NCBI RefSeq assembly: GCF_900114355.1
Contig: NZ_FOSS01000001.1
Coordinates: 916,328 to 980,327, forward strand
Origin: Lysobacter sp. cf310
GTDB taxonomy: Bacteria; Pseudomonadota; Gammaproteobacteria; Xanthomonadales; Xanthomonadaceae
Length of the DNA: 64,000 nt
Direction: 5' to 3'
Below the pieces are notes generated by a model. That model saw nothing but the letters and a program-made list of their open reading frames with translations, was not told the DNA's origin and ran no database searches. Of the stretch, positions 44,497 through 53,930 are shown one piece after another; the stretch's first letter is position 1; each line of letters starts with the position of its first letter. Position numbers and translations under genes: made by a program.

Positions 44497-45693
44497 ATGC
44501 GCAATCTGATCTCAGCCGCTATCGCCACCGCTTTGTTGACAGGTTGTCCGCTCGAACAGGGTGAAGTCGGAGATAAATCGAACAGCGGCATCGCAGCCGA
44601 TACTGCTCCGAACGCGGACACCGCCATGAACCGAACGCCGGTTACCGCGATGACACCAATGCCAGGCACCGCGCAGGGCGGCGTGGTGAAGGCCGTGGAT
44701 CTCGGCCCGTCAGACGCGCTGGCGATGCCGGCTGCATGGGCCGCTACGCCGCTCGCGGCCGCCACGCGTCCGGCCCAGGGCGATGCGAACGCGGACGGCC
44801 GCTCCGATATCACCTGGATTCGCACCCGCCCCGGCGGCTTTCAGGACGTCGCGCATTGGCGAATGAACGGCACCAGCGTGCTGCAATCGACCGGCCCGAC
44901 GCAGGTTTGGCAAGGAAGCGCGCCTGTCCTCAACGGTGATTTCGACGGCGATCGACGGGTCGACCAGCTCTGGTTCAATACCAGCGACGCCAGCCGCCAA
45001 CTGACTCTGGCGCGGCAAAACGAGTCCGGCGGCTTCGAGCAAAGTTACATCGCCATCATCGGTGCCGGCTGGGCCCCCAGCGCGGCAGTGGACCTCAACG
45101 GCGACGGCAAGAGCGACATCGTGTGGGTGGATAGGGCGCGCGGGCTGATGGCCTACTGGCTCATGAGCGGGCCCACGGTACTTTCCAGCCGACTCTATTC
45201 CTTCGACACCACCAACTACAACTTCTTCGGCAATGGTGATTTCGACGGCGACGGCCGTGGCGACCTGCTGTGGGCGAGCAAGAGCACCCGCACCCTGTAC
45301 ATGTGGCGCGGCCGACCCGACGGAAATTTCGATCAGTTGCATGTGGGCGACGTCAGCGCCCACTTCCAATTCCTGGGCGCCACCGATCTGAACGGGGATG
45401 GAAAATCCGACCTGGTCTTCACCAGCTTCGTCTTGAAATTGTTCTCATATTGGATGATGAACGGCGCCGCCGTGCAGCAGCAGGGCAGCATGAACATCGA
45501 TATCGAAAAGCACGAAATCGCCGGCCTGGGCGACTACGACGGCGACGGAAAGGGCGACGTCCTATGGACCGGTCGGTCGTTCAGTCAGTCCGAATCCTTG
45601 TACCTATGGCGCGGTCTCGGCAACGGGACCTTCGACCCGCGGTTCGTAGCCTACTACGACCACAGCAGCTGGCAGCCGATGCCGAATCCATAA
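44497..45693 (+). CDS. FG-GAP propeller lipoprotein B2
   Basis: A 398-residue lipoprotein starting at ATG 44497, chosen because RNLISAAIATALLTGC is a clear lipoprotein signal; the frame is open to 44416 without it. After the Cys comes PLEQGEVG, shared with B3. Spacer of about 80 residues, then six repeats: DANADGRSDITW, DFDGDRRVDQLW, DLNGDGKSDIVW, DFDGDGRGDLLW, DLNGDGKSDLVF, DYDGDGKGDVLW. The closest relative in the window is B3, which has the same mature N-terminus and repeat order, a recent tandem duplication. Confidence 0.85.
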   Translation: MRNLISAAIATALLTGCPLEQGEVGDKSNSGIAADTAPNADTAMNRTPVTAMTPMPGTAQGGVVKAVDLGPSDALAMPAAWAATPLAAATRPAQGDANADGRSDITWIRTRPGGFQDVAHWRMNGTSVLQSTGPTQVWQGSAPVLNGDFDGDRRVDQLWFNTSDASRQLTLARQNESGGFEQSYIAIIGAGWAPSAAVDLNGDGKSDIVWVDRARGLMAYWLMSGPTVLSSRLYSFDTTNYNFFGNGDFDGDGRGDLLWASKSTRTLYMWRGRPDGNFDQLHVGDVSAHFQFLGATDLNGDGKSDLVFTSFVLKLFSYWMMNGAAVQQQGSMNIDIEKHEIAGLGDYDGDGKGDVLWTGRSFSQSESLYLWRGLGNGTFDPRFVAYYDHSSWQPMPNP

Positions 45694-45873
45694 CGCGCCT
45701 CAAGGCCCGACTTCACGGCCCACGTGCCCCACGAGCCGAGGCGTTTCGCTCAAGTCGAACAAGCTGGGAGTCGCATAGAGTCGGCCCAATACGGCTCCCT
45801 GCCGCCCCGTCGATTGCGCCCCCTGCCCTCGTCCGTCACCCATCGCACTACACCGACCATCAGGAATCGCGCC

Positions 45874-47073
45874 ATGCGAAACTTCATATCAGCCGCCATC
45901 GCCGCCGCGCTATTGACCGGATGCCCGCTCGAACAGGGTGAAGTCGGGGCGGAATCGAATAGCGGCGGTATCGCAGCAAAGAATATTCCGAACGCGATCG
46001 CGGCCACAGGCCGGATGCAGGCTACAGCGACGGCACGCGCGCCCAACTCGGCGCGAGGCGGCATGGTCAAAGCGGTGGCTTTCGGCCCGTCCGACGCCCT
46101 GGAAATGTCGGCCGCACAAGCCGCTACGCCGTTCGCGGCCGCCACGCGCCCGGCCAAGGACGATGCGAATGCGGATGGCCGTTCCGATATCACCTGGTTT
46201 CGTGTCCGCGGCGCCGACAGTGAGGTCGCGCATTGGCGTATGAACGGAGCGACGGTACTGCAAACGACCGGGCCGACGCTGGTCAAGCCGGGAAGCGGCC
46301 CTGCCGGAAACGGCGATTTCGACGGCGACCGGCGGGTCGACCAGCTTTGGTTCAATCTCAGCGAGGACAACCGCCAACTTACCCTGGCACGGCAGAACGA
46401 GACCGGCGGCTTCGAGCAAACCTATATCGCCGCCATCGGTGCCGGCTGGGCCCCTAACGCGATCGAGGACATCAATGGCGACGGCAAGAGCGATATCGTG
46501 TGGGTCGATCGCGCCCGCGGCCTAATCGCGTACTGGCTAATGAACGGGGCATCCGTACTGGACAGCAGGCTGTACACCGTCGACACCAACAACTACGACT
46601 TTCTGGGCACCGGCGACTTCGACGGCGACGGCCGCGGCGACCTGCTGTGGCTGGGCCGCAGCACCAGAGGCCCCCTGTATATGTGGCGCGGCCGACCGGA
46701 CGGACACTTCGATCAACTGCTGGTGGGGGACCTCAGCATCGCCTTCCAGTTCGATAGCGCTACCGATCTCAATGGGGACGGCAGGTCTGACCTGATCTTC
46801 ACCAGCTACAGCGGCAGATCGTTCTCGTACTGGCTGATGAACGGCGCCGCCGTACAGCAACGCGGTAGCATACCGATCGATCGCGACAACTATGCGATAG
46901 CGGCGACCGGCGATTTCGACGGCGACGGTAAGGGCGACGTCATGTGGACTACGAAGGCGCGGGAAGCCACCGCATCCTTGTATTTGTGGCGCGGCCGCGG
47001 CGATGGGACCTTCGATTCGCAGTTCGTGGCCTATTACGACCACACCACCTGGATGACCCTGCAGAATCGATGA
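45874..47073 (+). CDS. FG-GAP propeller lipoprotein B3
   Basis: A 399-residue twin of B2 starting at ATG 45874, with signal RNFISAAIAAALLTGC and mature start PLEQGEVG. Six repeats: DANADGRSDITW, DFDGDRRVDQLW, DINGDGKSDIVW, DFDGDGRGDLLW, DLNGDGRSDLIF, DFDGDGKGDVMW. Differences from B2 lie mainly in the spacer (residues about 25-90) and scattered loops. The end, DHTTWMTLQNR, matches the remnant downstream (DRSAWLPLPDR), which indicates a common parent. Confidence 0.85.
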   Translation: MRNFISAAIAAALLTGCPLEQGEVGAESNSGGIAAKNIPNAIAATGRMQATATARAPNSARGGMVKAVAFGPSDALEMSAAQAATPFAAATRPAKDDANADGRSDITWFRVRGADSEVAHWRMNGATVLQTTGPTLVKPGSGPAGNGDFDGDRRVDQLWFNLSEDNRQLTLARQNETGGFEQTYIAAIGAGWAPNAIEDINGDGKSDIVWVDRARGLIAYWLMNGASVLDSRLYTVDTNNYDFLGTGDFDGDGRGDLLWLGRSTRGPLYMWRGRPDGHFDQLLVGDLSIAFQFDSATDLNGDGRSDLIFTSYSGRSFSYWLMNGAAVQQRGSIPIDRDNYAIAATGDFDGDGKGDVMWTTKAREATASLYLWRGRGDGTFDSQFVAYYDHTTWMTLQNR

Positions 47074-47226
47074 TTAGGCCGCTGCCGTACCTAACGTGAA
47101 GATGCACAGCGACGCTCGCTGGCATAACGCGGCTCCCAGACGGCTATGCCTCGACCTCGCGCTTGGCATCTACACCCACGGCTGCATCCATCCGATCGGG
47201 CGGAAACCTCATCGACGGAACTCCCC

Positions 47227-47620
47227 GTGCGCCGCGCCATTCCATACCTTCTTGCCATGCTGACGACGGCAGGCTTCTGTTCCGAAGCGGTTGCGGGGTG
47301 GCCGTGATCCTCAACGGCGATGGACGAACCGACCTGATCTGGACGAACCGGGACGGCCTGATGGCGTATTGCCAGGTGAACGGCATCAGCGTGCAAGGCA
47401 GCGGGAGTCTCCCGGTCGATCTCGACAACTACGAGATTGCGGCAACCGGCGATTTCGACGGCGACGGCAAGGCCGACATCATATGGACCACGAGAGATCG
47501 CGCTACCAACGCACTACTGTTCCTATGGTGCAGCCGCGGCGATGGCCGTTTCGATGCGTCCTGCATCGCTGCGTACGACCGCTCCGCATGGCTACCTTTA
47601 CCGGATCGCTATCCCCAACC
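47227..47620 (+). pseudogene. Decayed subfamily B gene with frameshift
   Basis: A signal-peptide-like ORF starts at GTG 47227 (PYLLAMLTTAGFCSEAVA) and stops at TGA 47305-47307. At 47306 another frame takes over with VILNGDGRTDLIW, GLMAYCQVNG, DFDGDGKADIIW and LFLWCSRGDGRFDASC, the last two repeats of a B protein. So the head and tail are out of frame and four repeats are absent. The match is closest to B3 (residues about 290-399). The downstream frame has no start or ribosome site of its own that looks real. Confidence 0.75.
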
Positions 47621-47723
47621 GCTGAAGGGCCACGAAACCGTCGAACGAACGCGGACCGGTGGCATGGGCCGATGCGGGCGACTCCCACCCATTCGCCTCG
47701 TGGGCGCACCGTGGAACGAATGA

Positions 47724-48063
47724 AGCTGGATCAACCTGGCTTGCCTGCGGGAATTCCACGGCGATGCCGTTGGCCAGCCGGTGCCATCGGCTAATTGCTT
47801 GTCGTTCTCGCAAGCCCATATAGAGGCCAGAGTTCGTACACACCAGCAGCGCGCCCGTTCAGGGAAAACCGCGCGCAGTGTCCGACCAATCGGGGGGATC
47901 GCGTTCGACATTACGTGGCCGAGGGCCTAGGATCGGCGCATCCGTAATATCGAAGTCCGGTCCGGCGGCTGCGACTCAGTGGTTACTGCACCGCAGCACG
48001 ACCGCACTAACAGTCGGGCACCCGTCGTGTGGATGCCGATGGCTCAGTCGGGAGGGATCTCGC
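47724..48063. other. Intergenic stretch before C1
   Basis: This 340-bp gap after the B remnant has no ORF with similarity to the array, no RNA gene and no clear terminator. GC is lower than in the core genes. It presumably holds the C1 promoter. Confidence 0.45.
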
Positions 48064-49194
48064 ATGCGATTCGCCATCTTTGCTGTCGCGACAGCCTCGA
48101 TTCTGCAACTCGCCATCGGTGGCGCGTTCGCCAACGAACCTCAGTCGGGCTATCTGCCTTGGCGCTTGCCGCTGCCTCGAGTGGCTGAACCGTCGAGCGA
48201 CTCTCTGGCCCGCCCATCGGGTTTGAGAGTTTCCTCCGCACGGCCCAGCAACTACATCGCTTCAATGACGTCCGTGCATAACGACGTCGATGGCGACGGG
48301 CGCTCCGACCTCATTTGGTACACCTACTTTTCTGATCACACCATCCCTACGTACTGGAACCTGTCCTACTGGCGCATGGAGGGTCCATCGCGAGCTTCTA
48401 CGCACAACCACATTTTCCAGTCGGATCTGCGAGCTGCGCCAACCTCGGGTGATTTCAATGGGGATGGCCGCACCGATCTTTTGTACGGACCGCCCGTCTA
48501 CCACCCGATCAATCGGTTCTGGTTCAGCCGCGGCGACGGCGGCTTCGACACTGCACAGGCCAGTGGAGGCGATCAATACATTGGGTGGGCACTGACCTAT
48601 CTGCCAAACAACGTCGACCTTAATTCGGACGGCCGCGACGATATTCTCCTTCGCAAAGCGAACAACAATCTCGGTGCCTACTTGCTCATGGACGGGCGAA
48701 CGGTGCTGGGCTCCGTGATATTCGATCTAGGCCCCGGCTATGCGATCAACGGCGCCGGCGATTTCGACGGGGACGGACTGGGCGACCTGTTGTGCAGCCT
48801 GACTGCCCTCGGCCACCTCTACTTCTGGCATAACCGCGGCGATGGAGGGTTCGACGTATCGCTGATCGCTGTCTACGATCCATCATGGGAAATCGTCGGA
48901 AACCCAGACCTCAACGGCGACGGACGATCCGATATTGTCTGGAGCAATCAGGCGCTGAACATGCTCGGCTTCTGGTGGTTGGACGGCGCTTCGATCATCC
49001 GCTCCGACTCGAAATGGGCAGGGCCTCGCCCGAGGGTCGCGACTGGGGACTTCGACGGCGATGGAATCGGGGACGTCGTCTGGACGCAACAGGTCAGTCC
49101 CTACTACTCGTTCATGTGGCGTAGTCGTGGCGATGGTGAGTTCGACGCCTACCTGATAGCTCAGATCAATCAGTACTGGCGGAGCGCACTTTGA
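48064..49194 (+). CDS. Secreted FG-GAP propeller protein C1
   Basis: A 376-residue exported protein with a signal peptidase I type leader (FAVATASILQLAIGGAFA, cut before NEP) and no lipobox. The mature head is SGYLPWRLPLP, shared in part with C2 (GYAPWRLPQP). Six repeats: DVDGDGRSDLIW, DFNGDGRTDLLY, DLNSDGRDDILL, DFDGDGLGDLLC, DLNGDGRSDIVW, DFDGDGIGDVVW. ATG 48064 is preferred; the frame is open further up to 47878 but without a signal. GC is lower than in the core genes. Probably soluble or surface-bound by other means. Confidence 0.83.
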   Translation: MRFAIFAVATASILQLAIGGAFANEPQSGYLPWRLPLPRVAEPSSDSLARPSGLRVSSARPSNYIASMTSVHNDVDGDGRSDLIWYTYFSDHTIPTYWNLSYWRMEGPSRASTHNHIFQSDLRAAPTSGDFNGDGRTDLLYGPPVYHPINRFWFSRGDGGFDTAQASGGDQYIGWALTYLPNNVDLNSDGRDDILLRKANNNLGAYLLMDGRTVLGSVIFDLGPGYAINGAGDFDGDGLGDLLCSLTALGHLYFWHNRGDGGFDVSLIAVYDPSWEIVGNPDLNGDGRSDIVWSNQALNMLGFWWLDGASIIRSDSKWAGPRPRVATGDFDGDGIGDVVWTQQVSPYYSFMWRSRGDGEFDAYLIAQINQYWRSAL

Positions 49195-49256
49195 TCGGTT
49201 TCGCTAAGCCTTCGCGGCCGCCACTCTTTCGGATCACCCCATCAGGGACGTTGAAG

Positions 49257-50387
49257 ATGAGACAGCCTATCCTCCGAGCCGCGATCGCGATGATCCTGGT
49301 CGGCGCATGCGCCGACGGTTCCGCGCGCGTACCCGAACGCGGCTACGCGCCGTGGCGCCTTCCGCAACCCGCGCAGCAGGAGACCATCACCGCTCCAGTG
49401 CCGCCCAGACGCTCAATCGACTACTCCGCCACAGCCCCTCAGCCTTTCGCCGACGTGCAGAAAGCCGTACGCAGCGACTTCAATGGCGACGGACGTTCCG
49501 ATCTTCTGTGGCATTCGTTCTACTACCGCACCAACCCGCCCACCTCAGCCACGATCGCTACGTGGAACATGAACGGGACGTCGGTCTTGTCGGCCAACGT
49601 ATTCCAATTTCACAACGCTGGTCAGGCTCAAGCCTATGCCAATCCGGGAGATTTCGATGGCGATGGTCGCGCCGATCTCTTGTTCGGCCATCCCGGCGGC
49701 ATCATTCCGCTATCGTTCTGGCAGGGCCGTAGCGACGGCGGCTTCGACGCTACGTTCCTGACGCCTGCATCGCTTCCTGGCAGGTACGCCAGACTGCGTG
49801 GCAATGCGGATCTGAATGCAGACGGTCGAGACGATTTGGTCTTGCACAACAAGACCACCGGCAAAGGCACGTATGTATTCATGAACGGCTCCACGGTACT
49901 CGGATCGACGACCTTCGATCTGAGCGCCGAGTACGAGATCAACGGGGCCGGCGATTTCGACGGCGACGGCCTGGACGATCTGTTGTGCAGCCATACCGGA
50001 CTGGGCTATCTATTTCTGTGGCGCAACCGTGGGGATGGCGGCTTCGATGTATCGCTAGTCTCGGTCTACGACCCCACCTGGAAGATCGAAGGCAATCCCG
50101 ACCTCAATGGCGATGGTCGCGCGGATATCGTCTGGAAACACGACAATTCGGGCATGGTCGCCTTCTGGTGGCTGGACGGAGATTCGGTCTTGCGCGCGGA
50201 TACCCGATGGGCCGGCGCCAACGGCATTCAGGCCGGCGACTTCGACGGCGATGGCCTGGGCGATATCGCTTTCACAGATGGCAGCTATGCGCTCCTATGG
50301 CGCAGCCGCGGCGATGGCGACTTCGACGAGTACCTGATCGGTGCCTACGCATGGTGGTGGCGCCTGTTGCCCTTGCACCAGGGATAG
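49257..50387 (+). CDS. Exported FG-GAP propeller protein C2
   Basis: A 376-residue protein, the same length as C1. The leader RAAIAMILVGAC could be a lipobox (VGAC), so it may be lipid-anchored, unlike C1. The mature head has GYAPWRLPQP. Six repeats: DFNGDGRSDLLW, DFDGDGRADLLF, DLNADGRDDLVL, DFDGDGLDDLLC, DLNGDGRADIVW, DFDGDGLGDIAF. ATG 49257 follows a GAAG ribosome site; a start at 49191 would add an unlikely head. Ends 47 bp before a repeat remnant of the same kind. Confidence 0.83.
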   Translation: MRQPILRAAIAMILVGACADGSARVPERGYAPWRLPQPAQQETITAPVPPRRSIDYSATAPQPFADVQKAVRSDFNGDGRSDLLWHSFYYRTNPPTSATIATWNMNGTSVLSANVFQFHNAGQAQAYANPGDFDGDGRADLLFGHPGGIIPLSFWQGRSDGGFDATFLTPASLPGRYARLRGNADLNADGRDDLVLHNKTTGKGTYVFMNGSTVLGSTTFDLSAEYEINGAGDFDGDGLDDLLCSHTGLGYLFLWRNRGDGGFDVSLVSVYDPTWKIEGNPDLNGDGRADIVWKHDNSGMVAFWWLDGDSVLRADTRWAGANGIQAGDFDGDGLGDIAFTDGSYALLWRSRGDGDFDEYLIGAYAWWWRLLPLHQG

Positions 50388-50866
50388 CGCAGCGGATCGT
50401 TCAACGGCTCCTAGGGGATGTCTCCATCGGTAGTTCGATGGAGATGGAGTGCAAGATCTCGCCTGGACGCAGGCAGGCACGCTCTACACATTCCTTAGGC
50501 ACACCCGTGGCGACGGCGGGTGCGACATAGGGCGGCCATTTTCTTGGCCTGATCAACCAGCGCCGGCACTGCACCTGTACTTGCAGCCTTGACCGATCGG
50601 GCGAGCTGCCGTGCTCTGGACCAGCATGCACTAAGGGCGTCACGCCCTTGCGACCGGGACCGGGCTCGAGGAGCACCGGCTGGGCGTCGGACGACACGGC
50701 GGCTCCACGCGACTGACTGGCCGACCGGACCCTGGCGCCACCGGTTCGGCGCATCGCCACGCACCTGCATTGGAATCGCGACGGATGAAGCTAGTAATCT
50801 GAGAGCGGGCCGGATGTACGGCTCTTGATACCTTCACGCCTTAGGCCCCACTACGGATACAACGCG
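50388..50866. other. 479-bp gap holding a propeller remnant
   Basis: Between C2 and C3. Bases 50434-50538 are a remnant of an FG-GAP end repeat (listed separately). The remaining 370 bp have no recognisable ORF, RNA gene or terminator; GC is again lower than in the core region. Confidence 0.5.
50434..50538 (+). pseudogene. Remnant of a subfamily C gene (last repeat only)
   Basis: In frame, bases 50434-50538 read FDGDGVQDLAWTQ and then LRHTRGDGGCDIG. This lines up with DFDGDGLGDIAF and LLWRSRGDGDFDEYLIG at the end of C2. A TAG codon lies immediately upstream in the same frame (50431-50433), and no signal peptide or other repeat is found nearby. It is therefore a scrap of a lost fourth C gene, or of a partial duplication of C2. 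Confidence 0.62.
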
Positions 50867-52015
50867 ATGAATCGTTGCTCCTGCATAGTCGCCGCCGCTT
50901 TGTTTGCGATGCTGGCGATCGGCGATCTGTCCGCCGCGCCCCCTCGCAAGGCCTCAGGCCCCTGGAATCCCACAGTCCGATCCAGCGCCCCCGCCACGAT
51001 CGACCCGGCGCCCCTACGGAACCGCGAAGCCTCGCGCTTGTTCGCTAAGGCCCAACCGCTAGTGGCGTCCGCTCGATCCGTGCGTAACGACATCGATGGG
51101 GACGGGCGGTCCGATCTCATCTGGCACACCTACGAGCGCGACTTCCACCCAGGGATAGCCGTGTATCGTTTCGCCTATTGGCGAATGGACGGCGCAACGA
51201 TTCTGTCGAAGCATAGCTACGAGATCGACACGAACTTCCGCGATGTGGCGACCGGCGACTACGACGGCGACGGGCGCGCGGACATACTCTTCGTTACCCA
51301 CGACTACATCCCAGCCTCGCCCGAGAAGCGCGTTTTCATGTGGCGTAGCCGTGGAGACTCAACGTTCGATGCCTACTTCCTGGGCAGCGTTCCGAAAGCA
51401 TGGGTCGTGGCGCCGCCTGCCGCGGTCGCCGACATCAACGGCGACGGACGCGACGACATCGTCTGGGAGAACCGAGACAATAACCAAGCCGCCTATTGGC
51501 TGATGAACGGTGCGAGCGTGATCGGGTCGTCGGTGTTCGGCGTGAATGACGATTGCAGGATGAAAGGAGCGGGCGACTTCGACGGTGACGGCGACGATGA
51601 CCTGCTCTGCACCACATCGTGGCGGGTGTATCTCTTGCGCAACACGGGTAGCGGCGATTTCGACATGCCCGGGAGCATCCCCTTTGAATCGTACTGGCAT
51701 ATCTCGGGCAACGTCGATTTGAACGGCGACGGCCGCACCGACATCGTGTGGAACGGCAGTAAGACCGTGGGCATGATGGGGTTCTGGTGGATGAATGGAT
51801 CGAACGTAATCCACCAAGAGCCCCGCTGGATCGGATATGACTCCTATTTTCTCGGCGTCGGCGACTACGACGGCGACGGTCTGGGCGATGTCGTGTCCTT
51901 GCAGACCGTCGAACCGGATCGTAAGTCTCACTACGTGCTGCTATGGCGCAATACCGGCAACGGCTTCGACATCCAGTTGGTGGATGAGTCCGACAGCATA
52001 TGGCTCCTGATGTAG
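50867..52015 (+). CDS. Secreted FG-GAP propeller protein C3
   Basis: A 382-residue exported protein. Leader CIVAAALFAMLAIGDLSA, probably cut before APP; no lipobox. The mature head has ASGPWNP, a weaker version of the C1/C2 head. Six repeats: DIDGDGRSDLIW, DYDGDGRADILF, DINGDGRDDIVW, DFDGDGDDDLLC, DLNGDGRTDIVW, DYDGDGLGDVVS. ATG 50867 is preferred over 50825. It ends the forward array and converges on gmhB, 69 bp away. The most diverged of the C genes. Confidence 0.83.
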   Translation: MNRCSCIVAAALFAMLAIGDLSAAPPRKASGPWNPTVRSSAPATIDPAPLRNREASRLFAKAQPLVASARSVRNDIDGDGRSDLIWHTYERDFHPGIAVYRFAYWRMDGATILSKHSYEIDTNFRDVATGDYDGDGRADILFVTHDYIPASPEKRVFMWRSRGDSTFDAYFLGSVPKAWVVAPPAAVADINGDGRDDIVWENRDNNQAAYWLMNGASVIGSSVFGVNDDCRMKGAGDFDGDGDDDLLCTTSWRVYLLRNTGSGDFDMPGSIPFESYWHISGNVDLNGDGRTDIVWNGSKTVGMMGFWWMNGSNVIHQEPRWIGYDSYFLGVGDYDGDGLGDVVSLQTVEPDRKSHYVLLWRNTGNGFDIQLVDESDSIWLLM

Positions 52016-52084
52016 CCGGAGTTCGGGCAGACCGGCGGCTCGCCGACTCGCATCCCGGCTCGATGCGCCGGCCGACCGGACGGA

Positions 52085-52648
52085 CTAGAGCCAGGCCAGC
52101 GCTTGCTCCAACCGCGCTATGACGGCGCTCGGAGCGGCCACACCGTTGCCGCTCTCGCCGTCGCCCCCCTTGCCCGCAGGCAGGTACAGCAAGGTCGTCC
52201 CCACACCGGCACGCTGCCCGGCGAGGATGTCCGAGCCTTTGTCGCCCACCAGTACGCTGTCCGTCAGGGATACATCGAACTCCTCGGCCGCGGCCAGCAG
52301 CATGCCCGGATTGGGCTTGCGCATCGGCGATTCGCGGCGGTACTCGCCGATGCCGTGCACGGGATGGGTGGGGTCGAAGTAGACCTTGTCGATCGGCGCG
52401 TCTTCGGCGGCGAAGGCCTCGCACATGCGCTCGGTCAGTGCATAGAAGTCTTGTTCGCTGTACAGACCGCGGCCGATGCCGGCCTGGTTGGTGACCACGA
52501 ACAGGCGATAGCCCTTGGCGCGCGCCGCGCGGCACAGGTCGAAGATGCCGTCGATGAAGACGAAATCCTCCCAGCGATGGGTGTAGCCCTCGTCGCGGTT
52601 GATCACGCCATCGCGATCGAGGAACAGCGCTCGCACGAGCTCGGCCAC
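52085..52648 (-). CDS. gmhB: D-glycero-D-manno-heptose 1,7-bisphosphate phosphatase
   Basis: HAD phosphatase that removes the 7-phosphate from heptose 1,7-bisphosphate. The 187-residue protein has the nucleophile motif FLDRDGVIN, VVTNQAGIGRGLYS, a partial zinc-binding pattern (FDPTHPVHG lacks the Cys ligands of the E. coli form), and VGDKGSDILAGQRAG. As the last gene of an hddA-gmhA-hddC-gmhB operon it should act on the alpha anomer for the GDP-heptose path. The start is 2 bp after hddC. Confidence 0.88.
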   Translation of the reverse strand: MAELVRALFLDRDGVINRDEGYTHRWEDFVFIDGIFDLCRAARAKGYRLFVVTNQAGIGRGLYSEQDFYALTERMCEAFAAEDAPIDKVYFDPTHPVHGIGEYRRESPMRKPNPGMLLAAAEEFDVSLTDSVLVGDKGSDILAGQRAGVGTTLLYLPAGKGGDGESGNGVAAPSAVIARLEQALAWL

Positions 52649-52650
52649 GA

Positions 52651-53349
52651 TCAGCGGATCGCCGACAGCAAGGTCTGCGCCCGCGCGTAGTCCTCGGGTG
52701 TACCGATGTCGATGAAATCCGTGCTCGTCGGCAAGGCAAGGAACTCGCGACGGCTGACCGCGTCGCGCAGGTACTCGGTCTCGAACGAGAACCGCTCACC
52801 GGCCGGGAATTCGCGCACGATGTCCGTGGGCAGCACGTAGCAGCCGGCGTTGATCAGGCCGGGGCCGCCGCTGGCGTCTTTCTCGAGGAAACCGGTGATG
52901 CGACCGTCCTCGTCGACCTCCAGCTTGCCGTAGCGCGCGGTGTCCTCGACCTCGCGGGCGACGATGATGGGCAGGCCGCGACGCACCCACAGCGCGTCGG
53001 TTTCGGCGGTCTCCACGGCTAGATAAGTGTCGCCGTTGAGCACGTAGACATGACCGTCGTCGCAGTGGGTCATCGCGGCGCGGATCGCGCCGCCGGTGCC
53101 CAGCGGCTCGCTCTCGACCGCGTAGGCCAGCGGAACGCCGCGGAACGCGTCGCCGAAATGGGCGACGATCGTCTCGGACAGATAGCCCACCGACAGCACG
53201 ATACGCTGGAAGCCGTTGTCCACGAGATGGCCTAGCAGCAGTTCCAGGAACGGCCGGCCGGCGATGCGCGCCATCGGCTTGGGAACGTCGCTGACCACGC
53301 TGCGCAGGCGTGTGCCGAAACCGCCCGCCAGGACGATCGCTTGCTTCAC
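52651..53349 (-). CDS. hddC: D-glycero-alpha-D-manno-heptose 1-phosphate guanylyltransferase
   Basis: Nucleotidyltransferase that makes GDP-heptose. The 232-residue protein has [23 protein letters not shown], the nucleotide loop and the Lys near it, VLNGDTYL with the metal Asp, and GTGGAIRAA. The start is GTG at 53349, overlapping the gmhA stop as GTGA. Guanylyl specificity is inferred from the operon partners; the family also includes other sugar nucleotidyltransferases. Confidence 0.83.
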   Translation of the reverse strand: MKQAIVLAGGFGTRLRSVVSDVPKPMARIAGRPFLELLLGHLVDNGFQRIVLSVGYLSETIVAHFGDAFRGVPLAYAVESEPLGTGGAIRAAMTHCDDGHVYVLNGDTYLAVETAETDALWVRRGLPIIVAREVEDTARYGKLEVDEDGRITGFLEKDASGGPGLINAGCYVLPTDIVREFPAGERFSFETEYLRDAVSRREFLALPTSTDFIDIGTPEDYARAQTLLSAIR

Positions 53350-53930
53350 GCGGGCTTACCGAAGATCGCGCTTTCCACCAGGCCGGTGATGATGTGGCCC
53401 AGTACCGCGTGACCCTGCTGGATCTCGGCGGTGTCGGTGGAGGGCGTGCGCAGCAGGATGTCGCATAGCTCGGGCATGTCGCCGCCACCGCTACCGGTCA
53501 AGCCGATGCAGAACAGGCCGCGCTCGCGCGCTTCGCGCAGTCCGGCCAGAACGTTCGGCGAACGGCCCGACGTGGAGTATGCGATGAACACGTCGCCGCT
53601 GCGGCCCAGGGCCTGGATCTGGCGCGAGAACAGCTTGTCGTAGCCGTAGTCGTTGCCGATCGCGGTCAGGATCGAGGTGTCGGTGGTCAGCGCGATCGCC
53701 GGCAGACCGGGGCGGTCGAAGGCGAAACGGCTGACGAACTCGGCCGCGATATGCTGGGCATCAGCGGCGCTGCCGCCATTGCCGGCCAGCAGAAGCTTGC
53801 CGCCCGAGTTCAGCGTCTCGATGCACTTGGCCGCGCAGGCTTCCAGCTGTTGCTGCGTGGTCTGGTCGTCGGCGAGCGCGCGCATGACCTGCACCGCTCG
53901 CTCGAGCTTGTCGATGATCTGCTGTTTCAC
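53346..53930 (-). CDS. gmhA: Phosphoheptose isomerase
   Basis: Converts sedoheptulose 7-phosphate to D-glycero-D-manno-heptose 7-phosphate. The 194-residue SIS-domain protein has [24 protein letters not shown] with its metal/substrate loop, [15 protein letters not shown] and [11 protein letters not shown]. The start is GTG at 53930, overlapping the hddA stop (GTGA); ATG 53972 upstream is not needed. Length matches the family. Confidence 0.92.
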   Translation of the reverse strand: MKQQIIDKLERAVQVMRALADDQTTQQQLEACAAKCIETLNSGGKLLLAGNGGSAADAQHIAAEFVSRFAFDRPGLPAIALTTDTSILTAIGNDYGYDKLFSRQIQALGRSGDVFIAYSTSGRSPNVLAGLREARERGLFCIGLTGSGGGDMPELCDILLRTPSTDTAEIQQGHAVLGHIITGLVESAIFGKPA

